Shown here: one piece after another, positions 57,850 through 64,000 of the stretch
Layout: each line of letters begins with the position of its first letter
Position numbering within the stretch: position 1 is the first letter of the stretch
Source: JACVRW01 sp963813495
GTDB lineage: Bacteria > Actinomycetota > Thermoleophilia > Solirubrobacterales > Thermoleophilaceae
Reading direction: 5' to 3'
Assembly (NCBI GenBank): GCA_963813495.1
Contig: CAWEZC010000005.1
Span: 372,001 to 436,000 of the forward strand
DNA length: 64,000 nucleotides
Program-made: the position numbers and the translations under genes
Notes under the pieces: generated by a model
Told to the model about the DNA's origin: nothing
The model's input: only the letters and a program-made list of their open reading frames with translations
Database searches by the model: none

Positions 57850-58692
57850 TCAGACGTCCTTCTCGATGGGAACGGCCACCATGTTGCCCCACTCGGTCCA
57901 CGAGCCGTCGTAGTTCTTGACGTCGTTGTTGCCGAGCAGCTCGTGGAGCACGAACCACGTGTGGGCGGAGCGCTCGCCGATCCGGCAGTAGGCGATGATC
58001 GGCTCGCCGCCGAGCACGTCCTTGGAGCCGTAGAGCTCCTGCAGGTCGTCGGCGGTCTTGAAGGTGCCGTCCTCCTGAACCGCCTGAGCCCAGGGCACCG
58101 AGGCGGCGCCGGGGATGTGGCCGCCGCGCTGGGCGCCCTCCTGCTCGTAGCCCGCCATCGCGATCAGCTCGCCCGAGTACTCCTGGGGCGAGCGCACGTC
58201 CACCAGGCGCGTGCTCTGATCGAGCGCTTCGAGCACCTCGTTGCGGTACGCGCGGATCGTCTCGTCGCCCTCCTGGGCGGCGAACTGCTGGGGCTCGTAG
58301 CTGGGCACGTCGGCCGACGTGGGCCGGCCCTCGGCGATCCACTTCTCGCGCGGGCCGTTTACCAGGCGCACGTTGTCGTGTCCGTAGTACTTCAGATACC
58401 AGTAGGTGTACGCCGCGAACCAGTTGTTGCGGTCGCCGTAGAGCACGATCGTGTGGTCGTCGGAGATCCCGCGGCTGCCGAACAGCTCGCTGAACTCGGC
58501 CGGACCGAGGAAGTCGCGCTTGACCTGATCCTGCAGGTCGTTCTTCCAGTCGAAGCCGATGGCGCCCGGAATGTGGGCCTCGGCGTAGAGCCCTGGATTC
58601 TCGTCCACCTCGACGATTCGGATCGAGTCGTCACTCAGGTGGTCCTCCACCCACTGCGTATCGACGAGAACGTCCTTCGCGTAATCGGCCAC
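57850..58692 (-). CDS. sseA: Thiosulfate/mercaptopyruvate sulfurtransferase (tandem rhodanese)
   Basis: 280 residues, two rhodanese domains. The N-terminal inactive one: DVLVDTQWVEDHLSDDSIRIVEVDENPGLYAEAHIPGAIGFDWKNDLQDQVKRDFL. The C-terminal active one has LVDVRSPQEYSGE and GHIPGAASVPWAQAVQ, with the catalytic Cys in IAYCRIGERSAHTWFVLHELLG (six-residue loop C-R-I-G-E-R-S). That loop charge fits thiosulfate:cyanide transferases. Cytosolic, common actinobacterial form. ATG 58692 after GGAGCCGCG. Confidence 0.92.
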   Translation of the reverse strand: MADYAKDVLVDTQWVEDHLSDDSIRIVEVDENPGLYAEAHIPGAIGFDWKNDLQDQVKRDFLGPAEFSELFGSRGISDDHTIVLYGDRNNWFAAYTYWYLKYYGHDNVRLVNGPREKWIAEGRPTSADVPSYEPQQFAAQEGDETIRAYRNEVLEALDQSTRLVDVRSPQEYSGELIAMAGYEQEGAQRGGHIPGAASVPWAQAVQEDGTFKTADDLQELYGSKDVLGGEPIIAYCRIGERSAHTWFVLHELLGNNDVKNYDGSWTEWGNMVAVPIEKDV

Positions 58693-58779
58693 CTCGCGGC
58701 TCCCTTCTCATTCTCTCTAAACCCGGTCGGGTATCAACCCTATCGACCCAGCGACCTGCAGGGAGTGCATTGTGCGCGT

Positions 58780-59259
58780 TCACGACGCCAGGAGTCGGGC
58801 GATCGCCGACCGCATGGCGGCGAGCCACTCCCCGGGTTCGGTCGGATCGGTGTCCACGAGCTCCAGCGGGATCCGCCAGGTGTGCGCCGCCTCGCGCACG
58901 ATTGCCGCTCCTTGGCCCAGCAGGGCGGCATCGACCGTGCCCGCGGCCTCGTAGAGAAAGCCCCTGACCGGCGTGTCGACGAGCCGCTCCATGAACGTTC
59001 CCAGCCGGTCGCCGTGCAGGGCCGCTGCGTCGTCGGCGCTCCCCAGCAGCCAGCACACAGCGGTCACGCCGGCCAGCGCCCCCATCAGCGTCCCGAGCCG
59101 ATCGGGGTCGGCCACCACGCCCTCTGCCCCGGCCGCCTCGATCGCCTCGAGGCCCGAGGCGTCGCGCGTGGTGCCCCGCACAGCGTGCCCGTCGGCGCGC
59201 ACGGCCTCGGCGAGCAGCCGGCCGCGGCAGCCGCAGCCCACGATGAGCACGCGCGCCAT
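58780..59259 (-). CDS. Short Rossmann-fold NAD(P)-binding protein
   Basis: 159 residues. RVLIVGCGCRGRLLAEAVRADGHAVRGTTRD is an N-terminal Rossmann loop (G-C-G-C-R-G-R). VTAVCWLLGSADDAAALHGDRLGTFMERLVDTPVRGFLYEAAG has an epimerase-like strand, but the catalytic YxxxK part is absent and the protein is about half the usual length, ending RIPLELVDTDPTEPGEWLAAMRSAIARLL. Possibly a natural truncated NAD(P)-binding regulator. It lies 1 bp downstream of the next small gene. Confidence 0.75.
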   Translation of the reverse strand: MARVLIVGCGCRGRLLAEAVRADGHAVRGTTRDASGLEAIEAAGAEGVVADPDRLGTLMGALAGVTAVCWLLGSADDAAALHGDRLGTFMERLVDTPVRGFLYEAAGTVDAALLGQGAAIVREAAHTWRIPLELVDTDPTEPGEWLAAMRSAIARLLAS

Positions 59260-59260
59260 C

Positions 59261-59566
59261 TCAGCCGGGCGGGGGCTCGGAGGCCCGGCGGCGCAGCTCG
59301 TCGCGCCAGCGCTCGTCCTCGGCCACCCGGGCGCGCACGTCGTCCTCGCTCAGCTCGGGGCGCCCGGTGGCGCGCCGGCGGGCGTTCTGGGCCTCGAGCA
59401 TCTGGTCCACGTCGTCGAGCTCGAGCTCTGCCTCGACCTCCGGGGACCGCGTCGGGCGCCAGTCCACCTGCTCGGCGCCGGAGCCCGGGTACCACTTGCC
59501 GATCGCGAGGAAGATCGCGAGCAGCACCAGCCCCATGCCCAGGACGAAGATGGAGAACTCGTCCAC
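59261..59566 (-). CDS. Small single-pass membrane protein (~101 aa)
   Basis: One N-terminal transmembrane helix (FSIFVLGMGLVLLAIFLAIGKWYPGSG), then an acidic helical tail ELELDDVDQMLEAQNARRRATGRPELSEDDVRARVAEDERWRDELRRRASE. The layout is common in actinobacteria; function unknown. GTG 59566 places the helix right at the start; GTG 59587 adds seven residues and would nearly touch the divergent thiolase start. Co-directional with the Rossmann-fold gene. Confidence 0.72.
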   Translation of the reverse strand: MDEFSIFVLGMGLVLLAIFLAIGKWYPGSGAEQVDWRPTRSPEVEAELELDDVDQMLEAQNARRRATGRPELSEDDVRARVAEDERWRDELRRRASEPPPG

Positions 59567-59592
59567 AGCACGCGAGTGTACGCTCACCGCCC

Positions 59593-60801
<1,209 letters not shown>

Positions 60802-60807
60802 GCGCTC

Positions 60808-60831
60808 GCCGGGCGCTTCGCGGCGCCCGGC
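60808..60831 (+). terminator. 9-bp perfect hairpin after thiolase
   Basis: GCCGGGCGC and GCGCCCGGC pair perfectly over 9 bp around TTCGCG, 7 bp past the thiolase stop and before the convergent kinase stop (60872). No T-tract. Likely terminator for the thiolase transcript. Confidence 0.7.
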
Positions 60832-60871
60832 CGCCGGCGGGGTGGGTTCTCGAACTCCCCACATGCGGTAG

Positions 60872-61786
60872 TCAGAGGGCCCACCCCTCCAGCCGCGCCC
60901 TCGATCGGGCCGGACCGGTGCGCCGGCCGGGCAGCGCGGCCACCAGGGGCTGCAGCGCGAGGGCAAGCTCCGAGGCCGTCGGCCGGGCTTCGGGATCGCG
61001 GCGCAGGCAGGACAGAATCGCCGAGGCGAGTTGGCCGGGTAGCTCGAGCGGCCATGGACGCACCTCCTCGGTCAGCTGGGGGAAGCGGATCTCGGGGTCG
61101 ACGCCTTCCTCGGTCGACCGGGGCTTGGGGAAGGGACGCTGTCCCGCGACGGCGTGGTACAGCGTTGCGCCCAGGCCCCAGACGTCGGACGGCGGGCCGA
61201 TGTCGCCGTCGGGCAGGCACTGCTCGGGCGGCATGTAGGCGTTGGTGCCGATGTGGTCGCTCACACGCTCCGCGCGCTCGAGTGTGCGCGCCAGTGACAG
61301 GTCGATCACCCGCGGCGGAATCCCCATCACGATGTTGTCGGGCTTGAGGTCCAGGTGTACCCAGCCCTCCGCCGCCATGTAGTGCAGAGCAGCGGCCATG
61401 TGGAGGGCCAGCGGCAGCGCCTGCTCCACCGCGAGCCGGCCGCTGCGGCGGATCAGGCGGCGCAGCGTTGGGCCCTCGAGATGCTCCACGAGCACGTGCG
61501 GGTGCGGCGGGTCGAAGACAGCGTCGAAGCCGCGCAGGATCACCGGATGGGCGAGCGAGTCGAGCGCCTCGGCCTCGCGCCGCAGCCCACGCAGCGCACC
61601 CTCGTCGTCGACCTGGTCGGGCCGGATGAGCTTGGCCACCATGGGCGAGAAGAGGCGCTCGTCCCAGACCAGATAGGCCTCGTAACGGTTGCCCCCGCCC
61701 AGCAGCTCGAGGACCGAACGGCCCTGCGCGATCTCCTCGCCCTCGGACAGCTCCCAGGAGGCCTTGGCGGACATGCGAACGTGCAT
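60872..61786 (-). CDS. Soluble Ser/Thr protein kinase
   Basis: 304 residues, kinase domain only, no membrane helix. Gly-rich loop ELLGGGNRYEAYLVW, Lys in MVAKLIRP, catalytic loop WVHLDLKPDNIVMG (HLD in place of HRD), the metal-binding loop reads VIDLSLART where DFG is expected, then IGTNAYMPPEQ and SDVWGLGATLYHAVAG. The C-terminus is short and basic. Asp is retained, so activity is likely though Phe-Gly are replaced by Leu-Ser. Start GTG 61786; ATG 61774 is possible. It diverges from the acyl-CoA dehydrogenase 20 bp away. Confidence 0.9.
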   Translation of the reverse strand: MHVRMSAKASWELSEGEEIAQGRSVLELLGGGNRYEAYLVWDERLFSPMVAKLIRPDQVDDEGALRGLRREAEALDSLAHPVILRGFDAVFDPPHPHVLVEHLEGPTLRRLIRRSGRLAVEQALPLALHMAAALHYMAAEGWVHLDLKPDNIVMGIPPRVIDLSLARTLERAERVSDHIGTNAYMPPEQCLPDGDIGPPSDVWGLGATLYHAVAGQRPFPKPRSTEEGVDPEIRFPQLTEEVRPWPLELPGQLASAILSCLRRDPEARPTASELALALQPLVAALPGRRTGPARSRARLEGWAL

Positions 61787-61805
61787 CTTGCAGAATCAGC
61801 GCCAC

Positions 61806-62966
61806 ATGATCGACTTCGAACTCACTGACGAGCAAAGGCTCATACGCGAGACGGCTCGCGATTTCGCCGACGGCGAGATCGTTCCGCGCGCCCGCGACAA
61901 CGACCGCAACGAGCATTTCGACACGGAGCTCGTCCAGAAGATCGCCGACATGGGGTTCCTGGGCGCGATCGTGCCCGAGGAGTACGGCGGTCGCGGCGTG
62001 GACTACCGCACCTATGCGCTGATCGTCGAAGAGGTGGGACGAGGCTGCTCGGCGATGCGCACCGTGGTGTCGGTGGTCACCTCCCTCGTGTGCTCCTCGA
62101 TCGTGCACTGGGGCAGCGAGGAGCAGAAGCAGGAGTGGCTGCCGCAGCTCTGCTCGGGCGGAGCGCTCGGCTGCTTCGGGCTGACCGAGCCGGACACCGG
62201 CTCCGATGCCTCGAATCTCAAGACCCGGGCCGAGAAGATCGACGGCGGCTGGCGGATCAACGGCAGCAAGATGTGGATCTCGCTCGGCAACTACGCCAAG
62301 CTGGCACTCGTCTTCGCCCAGACCGATCCCGAGCTCAAGCACAAGGGCATCGCCTGCTTTCTCGTGGACAGCGGCTCCACCGGCTTCTCCACCCAGGAGA
62401 TCCACGGCAAGCTGGGACTGAAGGGATCCGACACCGCGTCGCTCGGGCTCGACGGGGTCGAGGTATCCGACTCGGCGCTGCTGGGCCAGGTCGGCGACGG
62501 GTTCAAGGTCGCGATGTCCGCGCTCGACTCCGGCCGCTACAGCGTGGCGGCCGGCTGCGTGGGCATCTGCCAGGCCTCAGTCGACGCTTCGGTGGCCTAC
62601 GCGAAGGAGCGCACGCAGTTCGACCGGCCGATTGCCTCCTTCCAGCTCGTGCAGGAGATGCTCGCCGACATGGCGGTGGAGACGGAGGCGGCCCGTGGCC
62701 TGGTCTGGCGTGCCGGCTGGACCAAGGACATGGGCCGGCCGAGCACCACCGAGACTTCGATCGCCAAGCTGTACGCCACCGAGGCGGCGGTGAAGTGCGC
62801 CAACACCGCCATCCAGGTGCACGGTGGCTCCGGCTACGTGGACGACTATCCCGTGGAGCGCTACCTCCGCGACGCGCGGGTCACAACGCTCTACGAGGGC
62901 ACCTCACAGATCCAGAAGCTGATCATCGGCCGCTCGCTCACCGGCCTCAACGCCCTCGTCCCATGA
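61806..62966 (+). CDS. Acyl-CoA dehydrogenase
   Basis: 386 residues, FAD enzyme introducing the alpha-beta double bond in acyl-CoAs. FELTDEQRLIRETARDFADGEIVPRARDNDRNEHFDTELVQKIADMGFLGAIVPEEYGGRGVDYRTYALI; CFGLTEPDTGSDASNLKTRAEKIDGGWRINGSKMWISLGNYAKLALVFAQTDP; and the catalytic Glu in RVTTLYEGTSQIQKLIIGRSL are all typical of the short/branched-chain group. ATG 61806. First gene of an operon: its stop overlaps the enoyl-CoA hydratase start by 4 bp. Confidence 0.96.
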   Translation: MIDFELTDEQRLIRETARDFADGEIVPRARDNDRNEHFDTELVQKIADMGFLGAIVPEEYGGRGVDYRTYALIVEEVGRGCSAMRTVVSVVTSLVCSSIVHWGSEEQKQEWLPQLCSGGALGCFGLTEPDTGSDASNLKTRAEKIDGGWRINGSKMWISLGNYAKLALVFAQTDPELKHKGIACFLVDSGSTGFSTQEIHGKLGLKGSDTASLGLDGVEVSDSALLGQVGDGFKVAMSALDSGRYSVAAGCVGICQASVDASVAYAKERTQFDRPIASFQLVQEMLADMAVETEAARGLVWRAGWTKDMGRPSTTETSIAKLYATEAAVKCANTAIQVHGGSGYVDDYPVERYLRDARVTTLYEGTSQIQKLIIGRSLTGLNALVP

Positions 62967-63730
62967 GCGTGGTTCTCGCGGAGACGCGCGGGGCCGTGGG
63001 GCTCGCCCGCCTCAACCGCCCCGACGCCCGCAACGCCCTCTCGCCCGAGCTGATGGAGGAGCTGGCCGCGTTGTGCGAGCGCTGGGACGAGGACCCGGAG
63101 GTGGGCTGCATCGTGATCGCGGGCGACGACGACTGGTTCGCCGCCGGTGCCGACATCAAGGCGATGGCCCAGCGCACCTTCGTCGAGACGCTCAGCTCCT
63201 CGGCGGCCCGCTTCTGGCCACGCCTGGCGGCGGTGCGCACTCCGCTCGTGGCGGCGGTGTCGGGCTACGCGCTGGGCGGCGGCTGCGAGCTCGCCCTCGG
63301 CTGCGACATGATCGTCGCCTCGGAGGAGGCGGAGTTCGGGCAGCCGGAGATCCTGCTCGGAATCATCCCGGGCGGCGGGGGGACCCAGCGCCTCGCCCGC
63401 GTGATCGGCAAGCAGCGCGCGATGGAGCTGGTGCTCACCGGCCGTCGCATCGGCGCCGCAGAGGCCCACGCGCTCGGGATCGTCAACCGCCTCGCTCCAC
63501 CGGGCGAGTGGCTCGCCTCGGCGCTCGAGCTCGCCGGCGTGGTGTCGCGGCGCCCGCCTCTGGCGGTGCGACTGGCGAAGCAGGCGGTGCTGGCCGCCGA
63601 CGAGACGCCACTGGGGGCCGGCCTCGACCACGAGCGCCGCCTCTACGAGCTGGCCATGGCCACCGAGGACCGTGTGGAGGGCATGAACGCCTTCCTGGAG
63701 AAGCGCCGGCCGGAGTTCCGGGGCCGGTGA
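62963..63730 (+). CDS. Enoyl-CoA hydratase
   Basis: 255-residue crotonase. RLNRPDARNALSPELMEELAAL, the oxyanion region WFAAGADIKAMAQ, the YALGGGCELALGCDMIVASEEAEFGQPEILLGIIPGGGGTQRLARVIGKQRAMELVLTGRRI block with both catalytic Glu, and KQAVLAADETPLGAGLDHERRLYELAMATEDRVEGMNAFLEKRRPEF at the end. Hydrates enoyl-CoA to 3-hydroxyacyl-CoA. ATG 62963 overlaps the dehydrogenase stop, and its own stop overlaps the next GTG. Confidence 0.96.
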   Translation: MSVVLAETRGAVGLARLNRPDARNALSPELMEELAALCERWDEDPEVGCIVIAGDDDWFAAGADIKAMAQRTFVETLSSSAARFWPRLAAVRTPLVAAVSGYALGGGCELALGCDMIVASEEAEFGQPEILLGIIPGGGGTQRLARVIGKQRAMELVLTGRRIGAAEAHALGIVNRLAPPGEWLASALELAGVVSRRPPLAVRLAKQAVLAADETPLGAGLDHERRLYELAMATEDRVEGMNAFLEKRRPEFRGR

Positions 63731-64000
63731 TCGTCGGCGTGGTCGGCGCCGGCACGATGGGTGCCGGCATCGCTCAGCTGGGCTGCGCCGCCGGGATGCG
63801 TACGCTGCTGCACGATCCTGCGCAGGACGCGCGCGAGCGCGGCTCCTTCGCGGTGCGCCGCGGCCTGGCGAGATGGGCCGAGAAGGGACGGGTGGGCGAG
63901 CACGCCGGCGGCCTGCTCGAGCCGGTCGTGACACTGGAGGAGCTGGCCGCCTGCGACCTCGTGATCGAGGCGGCGCCCGAGCGCCGCGAGCTCAAGCGTG
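63727..64000 (+). CDS. 3-hydroxyacyl-CoA dehydrogenase, N-terminal part
   Basis: Starts at GTG 63727, overlapping the hydratase stop by 4 bp, and runs off the right edge after ~91 codons. IVGVVGAGTMGAGIAQLGCAAGMRTLLHDPAQ is the NAD-binding G-x-G-x-x-G of the family, and EELAACDLVIEAAPERRELK is the next conserved strand. Oxidises 3-hydroxyacyl-CoA to 3-ketoacyl-CoA. Together with the dehydrogenase and hydratase here and the thiolase at 59.6 kb it completes a beta-oxidation spiral. Confidence 0.93.
   Translation, partial: MIVGVVGAGTMGAGIAQLGCAAGMRTLLHDPAQDARERGSFAVRRGLARWAEKGRVGEHAGGLLEPVVTLEELAACDLVIEAAPERRELKR

Overview
The window is very GC-rich bacterial chromosome. It has frequent GTG starts, 4-bp ATGA/GTGA overlaps between operon genes, and actinobacterial-type families (DUF3618, Holin-X, DUF1918, DUF2188, DUF1990, YbdK-type ligase, HhH-GPD proteins). 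I infer a soil actinobacterium near the Thermoleophilia/Solirubrobacterales. The phylum is fairly safe; the lineage is a guess from family content.

Layout. 0-6.2 kb: a secreted S8 protease cut by the window edge, an isochorismatase-fold hydrolase, a UDP-glucuronate decarboxylase with a small partner, nicotinate phosphoribosyltransferase, a GNAT enzyme and two secreted or membrane-anchored proteins. 6.2-11.8 kb: an envelope/stress cluster in which an ECF sigma factor, a small partner and an MscS-type channel face an AraC-type regulator and a run of small membrane-associated proteins (two DUF3618, Holin-X, YihY/BrkB, basic small proteins). 11.9-17.9 kb: a broken sugar-phosphate isomerase, a lipoprotein, a sulfatase-superfamily membrane protein, tRNA-Arg(TCT) with a degenerate copy of its 3' end 3.7 kb away, and a DNA glycosylase.

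17.9-49.4 kb looks like an old integrative island. Its left end has a tyrosine-recombinase remnant, a 14-bp copy of the tRNA-Pro 3' end and a 22-bp sequence; its right end has the same 22-mer and intact tRNA-Pro(TGG). Inside, gene density is low and broken genes are frequent (deformylase, RTX-type protein, PNPOx-type protein, DUF2188, DUF2294, IS481 fragment). Intact cargo includes an Ada-AlkA fusion, an FAD oxidoreductase, a histidine-degradation operon (hutH-hutU-[deformylase remnant]-hutF-hutI), a TetR-controlled hydrolase/quinone-reductase pair, DUF1990 and DUF2243 proteins, a CDGSH protein facing a haem-oxygenase-like iron enzyme and a YbdK-type carboxylate-amine ligase, a DMT transporter and an HNH nuclease.

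49.5-64 kb returns to dense, intact core genes: a TetR-glycosyltransferase-hydrolase-DUF1326-DUF2182 operon, DUF1015-cobalamin adenosyltransferase-OsmC, a nicotinamidase-like protein with GNAT, a CoA-type Nudix enzyme, a rhodanese, a thiolase, a Ser/Thr kinase, and a beta-oxidation operon (acyl-CoA dehydrogenase, enoyl-CoA hydratase, 3-hydroxyacyl-CoA dehydrogenase) running off the right edge.

The most interesting points are the tRNA-Pro-bounded island with possible integrase arm sites, the hut operon carrying a deformylase-family gene where an N-formylglutamate deformylase is needed, the iron-oxidase/ligase/CDGSH locus, and the DUF3618/Holin-X/YihY cluster next to an ECF sigma factor.
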